Shown: positions 10,975 to 22,077 of the stretch, in pieces | Numbering within the stretch: the stretch's first letter is position 1 | Layout of the letters: each line of letters begins with the position of its first letter | From: Mesostigma viride | Lineage: Eukaryota; Streptophyta; Mesostigmatophyceae; Mesostigmatales; Mesostigmataceae | DNA length: 64,000 bases | Assembly: GCA_009746045.1 (NCBI GenBank) | Contig: RPFO01000225.1 | Coordinates: forward strand, 1,105,090 to 1,169,089 | Reading direction: 5' to 3' | Notes under the pieces: model-generated | Seen by the model: only the letters and a program-made list of their open reading frames with translations | Told to the model about the DNA's origin: nothing | Database searches by the model: none | Program-made: the position numbers and the translations under genes

Positions 10975-11545
10975 TGTTACGCCGCAAGCCTCGGCCGCCA
11001 CCTCTACCTCTACCTGTCCTGATACTACCTAAACTAGTGAGGCTGCTTCTATTTACACCCCTAGCGAAAGACGACCGAGACGAACCAGATCTCAATGCAT
11101 TTACATATGTACTACTGTAATACGCCATAGGCCATTTAATCAAACCCGTTTACTCCAGGAAAAGAGGAAGGAAACACAACTAAACTGCCGTGACCCAAGC
11201 TAATATGTGCTAATTCATTTAACACACGCCGAGTGACCACACAAGGAGTGGAACGTGCATAAATGGTCACCAACGGTCCAACAGGCTCGGGCCGACCTGG
11301 CCCTCGCCTGCAGAAACACAGAAACACAAGCAGGTGCACAGATGCACGCCTGTCCACTACATTCTACAAAAGGATAAGGACCACTAATATAGTACGCGGC
11401 GCGGCGCCCAAAGGCACCCACTATACCACAGTACTGTTACGGGGACAATCATGTCCAAACTAGAACTGCACGTAACCTAGGAACAACCGAGGCCAAGGAC
11501 CTAATTTACGTCCGTAACTACAACGAATTGTTACGCGACGTAACA
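10975..11545 (-). repeat. 3' LTR of the gypsy element
   Basis: Starts TGTTACG and ends CGTAACA on the plus strand. By eye nearly identical to 32788-33360; I noticed one substitution (near 11031) and a 2-nt length difference near the start. Left flank AGCAT is the target duplication. Confidence 0.92.
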
Positions 11546-11557
11546 CCTCCCCCCCAC
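11546..11557 (-). promoter_or_regulatory. Polypurine tract of the gypsy element
   Basis: On the minus strand GTGGGGGGGAGG lies directly before the 3' LTR. This is the expected place and composition for the plus-strand DNA primer. Confidence 0.75.
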
Positions 11558-11921
11558 AAAAGGTAGGGAGCCCTCTCCCTACGCAGAGAGGAGGGAACCA
11601 GAGGGGTAGGAAAATAATCCTAACGCACCCAGCACACACCAACACAATCGATAGACCATCCCAGATACAAAGCACCAATAGTTCACACGGTCTCCACCAC
11701 CACGCCGGGTGGTGTAGGGTTAGCCAGCACCAAGCCTGGTGGTAGGTTCCCCTAACTGCCTGGAACGGAGTCCTGGCCGGGGGGGACGGCACTGGGCAGG
11801 ACACACAGAGTAAACACATCAGCGCTAAGGACCAAGAACAGCCAACCAACTGGCCAGAATATGAGGGCGACTCTACATACCGGAGGGACAACACCCTCAG
11901 GTCGGGCCTAAGGCCCTCTAT
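11558..11921 (-). other. Untranslated stretch between ORF3 and the polypurine tract
   Basis: About 360 bp of gypsy sequence without a credible gene. A frame open through it (11894-11460) runs across the polypurine tract into the LTR, has random-looking composition and is not counted. Confidence 0.5.
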
Positions 11922-12416
11922 CTAGTGGCCATCCGTCTGGTAAGTGCCACGAGAGGCCAGCAGGACCTCCAGGTAGGCCTGGTAGTGAGCCACATCCTCA
12001 ACATTGTCATGCCTATCTACAGTGAGGAAAACATCGGCCCACACGCCGTCAGGAAAGAGGCCCAGGAAGGCCCAGTAATACCTATGCTGCGTGAGGACGA
12101 CCTGGCCACGGGCCCAGTCCAGAAAGCCACAGGCAAAGAGGCGAAGGAAAGGCTCTACCGCGATCAGGCAAAGGGCCCGCAGGAGGAGGCAATGATACCG
12201 AATCCGAGGGCGCAGACCCGTCGGGAAGAACAGGTCCACCAGGGGCTCCACGTTGGACGGCCACAACCGGATGTGCCGAACCTCGCGGGAGCGCCACCGA
12301 CGAACACACTGTCGCGACCCGAATGTCTCTAGGTAGTCGCTGGCACGAGGAGGAGGGTGACCGCGGGAGTCTAGACCCTGGCCCGGGATAGGCGCCGGGC
12401 GGCGGGCATCCCACTG
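11922..12416 (-). pseudogene. Gypsy ORF3, C-terminal part
   Basis: Continues ORF3 beyond the H insertion. Removing 12417-22077 joins codon GAG (ending at 22078) to CAG (from 12416) in frame, and the frame then runs 164 codons to TAG at 11922-11924. Residues include RRWRSREVRHIRLWPSNVEP and a Leu/Phe-rich region (HCLLLRALCLIAVEPFLRLF) that could be a buried helix or weak membrane segment, then YYWAFLGLFPDGVW. I do not recognise the family. Confidence 0.6.
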
Positions 12417-12444
12417 GGTGGTTTTACCGGATTAGGATACATTT

Positions 12445-13254
12445 GCACGGCTTCAAATGTATCCTAAATGCACCATTGGCAAACATGGTTTCTGGACATG
12501 GTCGATATCATTAATATGTTTGGCAAGCATGATATGATCATGCTTGCCAAAGATGTTGTCTCTTTTCATATTTCACACATATATTATCGGCCTCGGCGTG
12601 CCATGCTTCCACGTTTGTTGTCTCTTTTCATATATTGTAAGTATGATCAATAAAATTCCAAACATGACCATGTTGGAGACTTCAAGTGGAGCATCATGAT
12701 TACTGTTTTCACTATTACGTAACCCATGGTTCATGTTAACATGGCATAATGAGCAATCCTATTGACCCCATGACTAATGGTGAAGTTAATAAAGTTACAT
12801 CGTGGCACGTCACTATAGCATCAAGTTGCATCATTGTGCATAAAGTAGTTTAGCACTGAGTTGGCATGCCAACACCAGGTACACTAAATAAATTAAAACC
12901 AGAATTGATAAACAACCCAGTATCCAAATACAGTATCCATATATATGCAGGTCGTACTACAGGTGCAGCCACGGCTGCCACGCGGCTTCTGCAGCGATCA
13001 CGCTCTTTCTCCTAGACAATTGCTCTACTGGTCCCTACAGGTCGGTCGACTTGGACCATGATGCGTCAAGAACAGTTAATTGACCGACTTAAACAAGATG
13101 TTTGTCTACATGCAGCTGTCTGCACCTAACTAACGCGAAACCGCGTGCTACCAAATATAGGGGGAAATGCATGAGTAACACATGTCAACGCACAACCGGT
13201 GGAAATCACGCGATACCAACCGCGGCAACAGTGGTGTGAACATAGCGGGCACTG
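12445..13254. other. Left subterminal region of H, no gene seen
   Basis: AT-rich, with GGCAAGCATGATATGATCATGCTTGCC-type palindromic words near 12520-12550 (quoted words overlap; the palindrome centre is near 12536). No coding signature. Confidence 0.4.
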
Positions 13255-13700
13255 ACATGCAAAAAAGCACCAGCAGCGGCATCAGTAGCAAATTGTAGTA
13301 GCGGAACAATAGCCACTACATCAATGCAACAACACATCAGCCCAGCAACACAGCAGCAGCATGACCGTAGCACAGCAGCAGCACAACTGTAGCACATCAA
13401 CACGGCCGCATAGCAGGAGCACAAGTCAGCGCAGCAGCAACTTAGTATGCCGATTCCTGAATTTCCTATCAGTGGACTATAGTCCATTGATAGGAAATTC
13501 ACTAATAGGCAGTACTAGCTCAGCAGCACGGCAGCAATGCAGCAGTGCATCAACACAGCAGCACGACAGCAATACATCAGCGGCACGGCAGCAATGCAGC
13601 AACACATCAGCACAATAGCACAGCAGCAGCACGGCAGCAATGCAGCAGCAGTAGCATGGCAGCACAGCAGCAGCAGCAGCACATGAGCAGCTCAATGACA
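13255..13700. repeat. CAG/CAACA-rich region with a short inverted repeat
   Basis: Irregular runs of AGCAGC, AGCACA and AACACATCAGC. An inverted repeat around GAATTTCCTATCA...TGATAGGAAATTC sits at 13458-13500. It lies just 3' of the minus-strand gene ending at 13718. Confidence 0.5.
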
Positions 13701-13717
13701 ACAACGCTGCTTGCGCT

Positions 13718-16217
13718 TCAGCAGTCGTCGTCGTCGTCATCGTCATCGGCAAGGATGAGCGCTCGCTTCCGACGCCGGGAGGCGCCTGCGTTGTTGTTCT
13801 CCGCCACAACGTCGCTGGGTGGAACCATCTCGCGCAATCGAGCCTCGGCCAGGGTGATATCCGGCGCTTGCAACGCAGGGACGACCACACCGGGGCACCC
13901 GCAGATCTGTGCCTCCAGCTCGTGGAGAGGCACGCAAGAAACCGCGTCCTCCTCCCAACGGGCACCCCAGTACATGGCTACCATGTCGTTTTGCGTGTCG
14001 ACAACAGCGACACGACCATGGTACCTGCCGTCCCGGCTTTCGGTGCGACCGTCCGCGGATGTCACACGCTCCGACGCCCAATGACACACGACTTGCCCTA
14101 CGAGGTTGCGGCTGCCACTCTTGACCTGCAGCGTTACGCCTTCCCAGCATGCCTTCGCCATGCCGACGATGCCCTTTGAGCATTCAGCATCTTGCCACTT
14201 CACGACCGGGTGTTCCGCGTCATAGGGCACCTCCTTCAGCGCCTTTAGGCACTCCTTGGTGAGCTTTTTGTTCGCACCCAAGGAGACTCCATGGGGCGGC
14301 TGACCTCGCTTGCCCACCACTTGTGTCAAGACGAGGTCTGAGGCGGTGATGATCACCGTGTGCGCCGCAGTGGTTGGCGGATGGGGCCATTGCGCAATGT
14401 CTGTATTCCACGGGTGCCACGTGTCATGCAAATGCTTAGCGCGGTATACAAAGAGCTCAATAGAAGGTTGGCCGCCATCCTCCTTCGCAACCACCTCCTT
14501 GATGATGCCAACGAGGACTGGAGTCCACGTGAGCTTCGAGTTGCAGAGAATACCAGCTGAAGGGTGCCAGTATAGAACAGCGGAGCCTTTCTCAACGCCT
14601 TGCATGCGCTTCAAGTAAGCGACCTTGGCTGCCATGGCCCTGTCTTCTGCCGCCCATTCCTGCTGTGTGTGGCCATCATGACGAACTCGGTCTACCAGCG
14701 GGGTGACGCGCACCGCCTCTGCGTCGACCAACGCCATGAAGTGCTCTTCTTGCGTCGGTGGTGGTTCAGGCGCTGCATCGTGCTCACGCAGGGCGGAGAT
14801 GTCCGCGCGAGATGGCCACGGCAAAGGGCGCCACTCCTCAGGCACCTCCTCAGGGGCATGTGGGACTTGACTTGCGAAAAAAGGCCTTGTTTGGCTTGAT
14901 GGTGTCGGGCGGAAAGTACCACTGCCAGATGCCATGGGGCAACTTCTCGACCCTTGTTTTGATCGACTCCAGCTCCTTCCCCAGAAACTCCATGTTCAAT
15001 GGTGCGAAGGCTGGGGTGTCCTGCAACATCGGAATGCGGTCTGGATCCACAAGTCGGACGCCAAACAGCGGCCGCCCCTCCGCATCAAACCTGTATGGCT
15101 GTGTCATCGCCTTCCCGCACCGTGGCGCGCCTTCCTGTCGAGTCCCCGCGGGCTGCCACGGCGTCTTTTGGGACTCCGTGGTCCGGTAGGACAACCAGGT
15201 CTCTGTGTTGCCCTGTACCTGGAAGAAGACGGCGTGGTGCACCTTCATTGAGCGACCGCGTTTTTCAGGCACCGGCTGTGCCGCTCCGCCGCTCCGCTGC
15301 CCGCCGGCTGCGCCGCCGGCCCGCCGCGCGCCGGCTGCCCCGCCCCGTAGCCCGTCGACAGGCTGCCCCGCCCCGCCGCATGCCAGCTGCGCCGGCCCGC
15401 CGCCCACGCGCGCCGGCAGCGCCGTTGGCCCCCCGCGTGCCGACGGCCCTGCCCCGCCGCCCGTTGACAGCCCCGCCCCGCCGCATGCCAGCTGCGCCGG
15501 CCCGCCGCCCATGCGCGCCGGCAGCGCCGCTGGCCCCCGCGCGCCGACGGCCCTGCCCCGCCGCCCGTCGACTGCCCCGCCCCGCCGCCCGTCGACAGCC
15601 CTGCCCCGCCGCATGCAGGCTGCGCCGCCGCTGCCACCTCGCTGCGCGCTGGCTGCGCCACCTCGCCGCCCGCCGACGGCGCCGCCCCGCCGCGCACCGG
15701 CTGCCCCGCCCCGCCGCCCGTCGACTGCCCCGCCCCGCCGCATGCCAGCTGCGCCGGCCCGCCGCCCACGCGCGCCGGCAGCGCCGCTGGCCCCCCGCGC
15801 GCTGACGGCCCTGCCCCGCCGCCCGTCGACTGCCCCGCCCCGCCGCCCGTCGACAGCCCCGACCCACCGCATGCCAGGTGCGCCGGCCCGCCGCCCGCGC
15901 GCGCCGGCAGCGCCGCTGGCCCCCCGCGCGCCGACGGCCCTGCCCCGCCGCCCGTCGACAGCCCTGCCCCGCCGCCCGTCGACAGCCCCGCCCCGCCGCA
16001 TGCCAGCTGCGCCGGCCCGCCGCCCACGCGCGCCGGCAGCGCCGCTGGCCCTGCCCCGCCGCCCGTCGACTGCCCCGCCCCGCCGCCCGTCGACAGCCCT
16101 GCCCCGCCGCATGCCAGGTGCGCCGGCCCGCCGCCCGCGCGCACCGGCAGCGCCGCTGGCCCCCCGTGCGCCGACGGCCCTGCCCCGCCGCCCGTCGACA
16201 GCCCCGCCCCGCCGCAT
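13718..16217 (-). pseudogene. Large unknown protein gene of H (Gly/Ala/Arg repeats plus C-terminal domain), one frameshift
   Basis: Two overlapping frames appear to be one gene. The upstream frame (16217-14850) codes a long Gly/Ala/Arg repeat tract from the GC minisatellite, then ordinary sequence (HHAVFFQVQGNTETWLSYRT, MTQPYRFDAEGRPLFGVRLV). The downstream frame (to 13718) codes about 385 more residues (VPEEWRPLPWPSRADISALR ... YWGARWEEDAVSC) and an acidic tail ADDDDDDDDC. They meet at a six-T run (14877-14882, six A on the plus strand); one T fewer would make the frame continuous. I recognise no domain family. The repeat tract is open on both strands, so the true N-terminus is unknown. Could be a cargo gene or the element's own protein. 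Confidence 0.5.
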
Positions 16218-16250
16218 GCCAGCTGCGCCGGCCGGCCGCCCATGCGCGCC
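15262..16250. repeat. GC-rich minisatellite
   Basis: Repeated blocks built from CCCCGCCGCCCGTCGACAG, CCCCGCCGCATGCCAGC and GCGCCGGCAGCGCCG words, in variable order with units of about 35-150 bp. It encodes the Gly/Ala/Arg tract of the minus-strand ORF and equally open frames on the plus strand. Confidence 0.75.
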
Positions 16251-17715
16251 ATGCGCTTCGCAGGTCCATTGGGATCATGAGGCCTGCGCAAAATCTCACC
16301 TCGGAGGCCCGTGCTACTTCTAGTAAGATGCTTGCATTTTCAATGCGTCACCTATATGCAGGCATAGAGGGTGGTACATGGCGCTAGACTCATCAGGGGA
16401 TAGGAGCCATGCCCTCAGCAATTACTCACCTCCTGGCCCTTGCTGTTGCGGTCTCGGATGAAGATGATGGTCTACACGCCGCCGCATGCAAACAAGGAAT
16501 GAGAGACAAAGCCGTGCGAGGCCAATATGGGCACAGTGAGAGAAACAAGTCGACGCGAACCTACATCACGAGTGTCAGCGAAGGGGACCCATGGGAGAAG
16601 TCTCCCTCCCATGGTATCATTCACGGACACACGCAGCGGCCATGGGAACAGCCAAAACAGCAGGTTCACACACGCAAGGGCAACGACCTGCAGTGCCTGA
16701 CCAGCATGTCGGTCAGTTGTGATTGGCAAGGCAGAGCCACACACACCAGGTACACGCTGCATGGGCAGGGAAGACGCTCTTACATGAGAAAAAGCGAGGA
16801 AACGTGCGCGAGAAGGATATTAAGAGCGATCCGCGCTAGAAGGATGCTACAATAGCATCATATATTCAAGAATTAGCAAAGAAAGATGTAGAAAAGAGAC
16901 AAAAGAAAGAAATACGAGAGAAAGCAAAGACAGGGAGCTGCCAAACCGGGCAGACAAAAGGTTACGAGCGGCAAGAGTTGTGAACGCTGCACTTGATTGC
17001 TTTCTCTGACTTGTCAACTGCGAAGAGTGACTGACTTACCTCTCTGGAAATGGTATGCTCAGCATCCCATGGTAATGAAATGGTGAGCTATGCTGTCAGA
17101 CATGCCTATATAACATAGCTACCCTAGGGTCCTAATACAAAACTAGAAATCAAACCATACCGTGAGTTTCCCGGCTCGCACGGCCTCCTCCCTTTGTGCC
17201 AACGCCTGCAAACACAACGGGCCGTGGAGGAGGGTGGAAAGGTGGGCAAGTGTGGAGGAGTTTGGGGGGGACCGGGTTGAGCAGCGGTGGGGGAAAGATG
17301 TGCCGGTCATGATGTTGTCAACTACAGCTGTTGTATCGTGATTCACCTTCAATAAGTCTACTGTTCTACATCCGGTGGTGGATGGACACAAGCAATAAAG
17401 GCCCCGCCCACAACTCAGATTTCTTTAGAAAATCTACTGATCTACATTCCATGGCGCCTTCACAGAAGCAGGAAACTCCGCCCACCGGTCAAATGTGACG
17501 CCCAACAAAGCCCCAACTTATTTCTTCAAGAAGTATACTGTTTTACATCCGGTAGTGCTTGGACAGAAGCAATATGTAAAGCCCGCCCACGAGTCGGATT
17601 TCTTTACGAAAAACCTGTTTTACATTCGATGGGGTCTTGACAGATTCAAGCAGCAATACTCGTTTCTACCTGCGTGCGACTGCAGCGGCCGAGTGCTGCA
17701 ACTTGCCTTCACGTC
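16251..17715. other. H interior without recognised gene
   Basis: No domain or long coding-like frame. Near 17360-17640 an approximate ~120-bp word (TCTACTGTTCTACATCCGGT, GGCCCCGCCCAC) recurs three times, an old tandem repeat that leads into the satellite. Confidence 0.4.
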
Positions 17716-17719
17716 CCAG

Positions 17720-18690
17720 TCTTCACGTGACAGTCCTGGTCTTCACGTCTTCACGTCTTCACGTCTTCACGTCTTCACGTCTTCACGTCTTCACGTCTTC
17801 ACGACTTCACCTGAACTTGCGGCGTATCGTATCTTTGATACCTTGCATGCACGTCTTCACGTCTTCACGTCTTCACCGCGTCTTCACCTGTCTTCACCAC
17901 GTCTTCACGGCTTCACGTCTTCACGTCTTCACGGCTTCACCTGAACACCTGAACTTCACCTGAACTTGCCGTATCGTGTCTTCACGTCTTCACGTCTTCA
18001 CGTCTTCACGTCTTCACGTCTTCACCGCGTCTTCACCTGTCTTCACCACGTCTTCACGGCTTCACGGCTTCACGGCTTCACGGCTTCACCTGAACACCTG
18101 AACTTCACCTGAACTTGCCGTATCGTGTCTTCACGTCTTCACGTCTTCACGTCTTCACGTCTTCACGTCTTCACCGCGTCTTCACCTGTCTTCACCACGT
18201 CTTCACGGCTTCACGTCTTCACGGCTTCACGGCTTCACCTGAACACCTGAACTTCACCTGAACTTGCCGTATCGTGTCTTCACGTCTTCACGTCTTCACG
18301 TCTTCACGTCTTCACGTCTTCACCGCGTCTTCACCTGTCTTCACCACGTCTTCACGTCTTCGCGTCTTCACGTCTTCACGGCTTCACCTGAACACCTGAA
18401 CTTCACCTGAACTTGCCGTATCGTGTCTTCACGTCTTCACGTCTTCACGTCTTCACGTCTTCACGTCTTCACGTCTTCACCGCGTCTTCACCTGTCTTCA
18501 CCACGTCTTCACGGCTTCACGTCTTCACGTCTTCACGGCTTCACCTGAACACCTGAACTTCACCTGAACTTGCCGTATCGTGTCTTCACGTCTTCACGTC
18601 TTCACGTCTTCACGTCTTCACGTCTTCACCGCGTCTTCACCTGTCTTCACCACGTCTTCACGGCTTCACCTGAACACCTGAACTTTGCGT
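17720..18690. repeat. Satellite A: octamer CTTCACGT in a ~150-bp higher-order repeat
   Basis: Runs of CTTCACGT are punctuated by CACCGCGTCTTCACCTG and by CTGAACTTGCCGTATCGTG. The latter recurs at about 17967, 18117, 18266, 18414 and 18571, giving a higher-order period near 150 bp. Confidence 0.85.
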
Positions 18691-18850
18691 ATCGTATCTT
18701 TCATACATTGCATCATTTGCATGCCTTGGAGCTGCACGTCTTCAAGGAGTGTCACCCAGTTCCCGCTTGATTCAAATGCACTTCGCGCTTGAATTCGTGA
18801 CTTCGCCCCGCTCAAGGTGGAAAGAATGATGGGCACTAGCCACGGGAACT

Positions 18851-19198
18851 ATGCCCGATGCTGATAGCCGAAGCGATGACATGGACGAATTGATTGATTT
18901 GTGTTATGCCGGGGACGATTGTAGGAAATGGGTGCTAGGAAAGAAATCTGGTGCCATGAAAGTAGATTTTTTGGCCGGTGCAAACCACCAATGCGCCGGC
19001 CGATGTGGCAAGGTCCTGCACGGCAGCCAGAGCGCACCCAGCCAGAGCGTACCCAGCCGCTGCCGCCGCCGACCCCCGTACTGGTGGGCGTGGAACAGAC
19101 GATGAGAGAGATGCAACGAGCTATGGAGAACCAAAGCAAGAAGGTTGAAGAGCTTGGTTTGCAGCTGCGTCAAGAGGTGCAGAAACAAGTGGTCCAGC

Positions 19199-19243
<45 letters not shown>

Positions 19244-19280
19244 TGCAGCAGCAACTGCAGCAGCAACTGCAGCAACAACT

Positions 19281-19373
<93 letters not shown>

Positions 19374-19509
19374 CTTCAGTTCCCGCAGGCAGCGTCGGCA
19401 ATGTCGCAGTTTCCACAGGCATTGTCGGCACTGCAGCAGTTTTCGCAGGGACCGTCGGCAGCAGAGCAGTTCCCGCAGGGATCATCGGTGGTGCAGCAGT
19501 TCTTTGTGA
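18851..19509 (+). CDS. Glutamine-rich coiled-coil ORF of H (frame uncertain)
   Basis: An ATG at 18851 opens MPDADSRSDDMDELIDLCY and runs to 19105. A second frame, open 18928-19509, carries VEQTMREMQRAMENQSKKVE and LQLRQEVQKQVVQLEQ, a heptad-like helix, then about 58 mostly Gln residues from the CAG tract and a basic tail. The frames overlap near a seven-T run at 18966-18972, so they may be one gene with a length change in that run, or two exons. No family recognised. Being inside H, it may be cargo. Confidence 0.35.
19202..19372 (+). repeat. CAG trinucleotide tract
   Basis: About 57 triplets, mostly CAG with interspersed CAA/CTG near 19240-19285. Codes poly-Gln on the plus strand and poly-Leu/poly-Ser in other frames. 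Confidence 0.9.
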
Positions 19510-19594
19510 GTCATTCGTGTAGTGTTGAGTGGGTGGGGTGGGGGTGTGTGTGTGGGGGGGGGGGTGTAGGGGGGATTTGACTGTGTGACTGCGT

Positions 19595-20895
19595 GGCTGC
19601 TTGGCTGGAAAGGAGGGTGCGTGGCTGTGTGGCTGCGTGGCTGCGCTGCTGCGTGGCTGCGTGGCTGCTTGGCTGGAAAGGAGGGTGCGTGGCTGTGTGG
19701 CTGCGTGGCTGCGCTGCTGCGTGGCTGCGTGGCTGCGTGGCTGCGTGGCTGCGTGGCTGCGTGGCTGCGTGGCTGCGTGGCTGCGTGGCTGCGTGGCTGC
19801 GTGGCTGCTTGGCTGGAAAGGAGGGTGCGTGGCTGTGTGGCTGCGTGGCTGCGCTGCTGCGTGGCTGCGTGGCTGCGTGGCTGCTTGGCTGGAAAGGAGG
19901 GTGCGTGGCTGTGTGGCTGCGTGGCTGCGCTGCTGCGTGGCTGCGTGGCTGCGTGGCTGCGTGGCTGCGTGGCTGGAAAGGAGGGTGCGTGGCTGTGTGG
20001 CTGCGTGGCTGCGCTGCTGCGTGGCTGCGTGGCTGCATGGCTGCGTGGCTGCGTGGCTGCGTGGCTGCGTGGCTGCGTGGCTGCGTGGCTGCGTGGCTGC
20101 GTGGCTGTGTGGCTGCGTGGCTGCGCTGCTGCGTGGCTGCGTGGCTGCGTGGCTGCGTGGCTGCGTGGCTGCTTGGCTGGAAAGGAGGGTGCGTGGCTGT
20201 GTGGCTGCGTGGCTGCGCTGCTGCGTGGCTGCGTGGCTGCGTGGCTGCGTGGCTGCGTGGCTGCGTGGCTGCGTGGCTGCGTGGCTGGAAAGGAGGGTGC
20301 GTGGCTGTGTGGCTGCGTGGCTGCGCTGCTGCGTGGCTGCGCTGCTGCGTGGCTGCGTGGCTGCGTGGCTGCGTGGCTGCGCTGCTGCGTGGCTGTGTGG
20401 CTGCGTGGCTGCGCTGCTGCGTGGCTGCGTGGCTGCGTGGCTGTGTGGCTGCGTGGCTGCGTGGCTGCTTGGCTGGAAAGGAGGGTGCGTGGCTGTGTGG
20501 CTGCGTGGCTGCGCTGCTGCGTGGCTGCGTGGCTGCGTGGCTGGAAAGGAGGGTGCGTGGCTGTGTGGCTGCGTGGCTGCGCTGCTGCGTGGCTGCGTGG
20601 CTGCGTGGCTGCTTGGCTGGAAAGGAGGGTGCGTGGCTGTGTGGCTGCGTAGCTGCGCTGCTGCGTGGCTGCGTGGCTGCGTGGCTGCGTGGCTGCGTGG
20701 CTGCGTGGCTGCGTGGCTGCGTGGCTGCGTGGCTGCGTGGCTGCGTGGCTGCGTGGCTGCGTGGCTGCGTGGCTGCGTGGCTGCGTGGCTGCGTGGCTGG
20801 AAAGGAGGGTGCGTGGCTGTGTGGCTGCGTGGCTGCGCTGCTGCGTGGCTGCGTGGCTGCGTGGCTGCGTGGCTGGCTGGGGGGGGGGGGGGTGC
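19595..20895. repeat. Satellite B: octamer GTGGCTGC array
   Basis: Head-to-tail GTGGCTGC octamers with variants GCTGCTGC and GTGGCTGT, punctuated about a dozen times by TTGGCTGGAAAGGAGGGTGC. A 14-G run ends it (20880-20893). Because eight is not a multiple of three, all forward frames code rotations of the same 8-residue repeat, which explains the long open frames here. Confidence 0.88.
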
Positions 20896-22049
20896 CGGGT
20901 GCGTGGATGCGTGGATGTGTGGCTGGGTGGGTGCGTCACTGCGTGGCTGGCTGGCTCTGTGGCTGCGTGGGCGGCTGGATGGCCGGGTCAGCGTGGCTGC
21001 GTGTTCAATGGGATGCTAATATGTTGTTGCCTTTGGATGCCACAGTTCATGGATTCTTTTGTTCACATGCAGGTGCTGCCGTCTTCCCCATCGACGTCGT
21101 CAAGACCGATGTCGCCAAGAAGGATGATGCAATCACTCTCGGCCATGTTTAACTCATGTGGGCCTTCATGGCCATACGGGAAATATTATTGAATCAGTTC
21201 TTTGACACTGAGTTGGCACTACGCAACACCTTTGATGCACATGAGTGCAGGGCGCATGTGTTGAAACCATGCAACCGTGGCGATCCCTCAAAAAGTTTGG
21301 TTATGTAATAAGTGACACAATTATTCCGGACGTATGATGGCCCAGCGTCCTGTAAGGTTGAGTTGTCTTGGAGGAGGAGCGTGATGACCGCGGAAGCCGC
21401 GTGGGTGTCTGTAGTGCTATATCTTGAAGATGTACGGTGCGAGACCCGTCTCACGGCGAGACCCGTCTCACGGTGCGAGACTGAACAAGTCTCGCGTGCA
21501 GACATGTGTGTTGTACTCCTACACACAGATCTCGAGTGATTTATCTAGTACCAAATCCGAAAGGCTTGCATCACTCCCCGGACAGGAGAACTTTTGCGGA
21601 TGACTGTAGGTGTAAGTTGGCGATGCCATGGTAACCGGAGACGTCCGTCCTATAGTCAGCAAAATTGGTGCGAGAGGTCCCCAGTTCGATTCCGGTCGGA
21701 TTCATTTGCAGATCGCGTTTTCCACGTTTTCCGCGGCCCGGCACTGAACGCAAAGGTTTTCACCTTTGCGGAGTGCCTGATCAGAATATCTTGAAGATGT
21801 ACGGTCTTGGAAGAGTTATGGTCTTGGAATCATATAATAATGAGCTTGGAATAAAGTTGCGGGCAGCCTTCAATTGGCATATGTTGTCTCATTGATGTTG
21901 TCTCATTGCGTTAATGGGTCAATTGTCTTAGTTTATATAATGTATATCTTGGGAAACTCATTGCTTCAATAAAATGCATGCTAGGCGCAATCAACCCCCA
22001 CAAACACATCTGAAAACTGCACACTGCATCAAATGTATCCTAGACAAAA
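20896..22049. other. Right part of H, no clear gene
   Basis: 20960-21195 may be a further fragment of the unknown plus-strand gene (open frame, AVFPIDVVKTDVAKKDD). At 21437-21485 two adjacent copies of GCGAGACCCGTCTCACG form small palindromes. AATAAA-type signals (21851, 21969) lie in the AT-rich end. Nothing else recognised. Confidence 0.35.
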
Positions 22050-22077
22050 AAATGTATCCTAATCCGGTAAAACCACC

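Larger units (their letters stand above)
12417..22077. mobile_element. H: 9.7-kb TIR element carrying genes and satellites, inserted in gypsy ORF3
   Basis: 28-bp inverted ends beginning GGTGGTTTTACCGGATTAGG at 12417 and complementary at 22050-22077. Just inside both ends is the word GGATACATTT in both orientations. No target duplication is seen, and removing exactly 12417-22077 restores the ORF3 frame, so the limits are well placed. Content: a minus-strand gene of about 820 codons with a GC minisatellite, a plus-strand glutamine-rich ORF, and two octamer-based satellites. I find no known transposase. It could be a non-autonomous or gene-capturing DNA transposon of a superfamily that makes no duplication. 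Confidence 0.72.

Noticed and set aside
11460-11894. 144-codon minus-strand frame at the gypsy 3' end
   Set aside because: It crosses the polypurine tract and enters the LTR, and its composition is random-looking.
15205-16387. Plus-strand proline/alanine/arginine-rich frames of up to 372 codons
   Set aside because: Stop-free because of the GC minisatellite. The flanking minus-strand sequence looks more like protein, so I favour that strand, with reserve.
17720-18690. Regularly spaced repeats resembling a CRISPR array
   Set aside because: The spacers are themselves repeats, the unit is an octamer, and the context is eukaryotic with no cas genes.
17495-18770. Ser/Arg/Leu/His-repeat frames over satellite A
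   Set aside because: Products of the CTTCACGT array only.
19585-21152. Very long open frames on both strands (over 470 codons)
   Set aside because: They arise from the GTGGCTGC octamer satellite, which has no stop in several frames; every frame gives the same short rotating peptide. Not a gene.
21640-21720. tRNA-like B-box word GTTCGATTCC
   Set aside because: The T-stem does not pair well and no cloverleaf can be drawn. Possibly an old tRNA-derived SINE, but unsupported.
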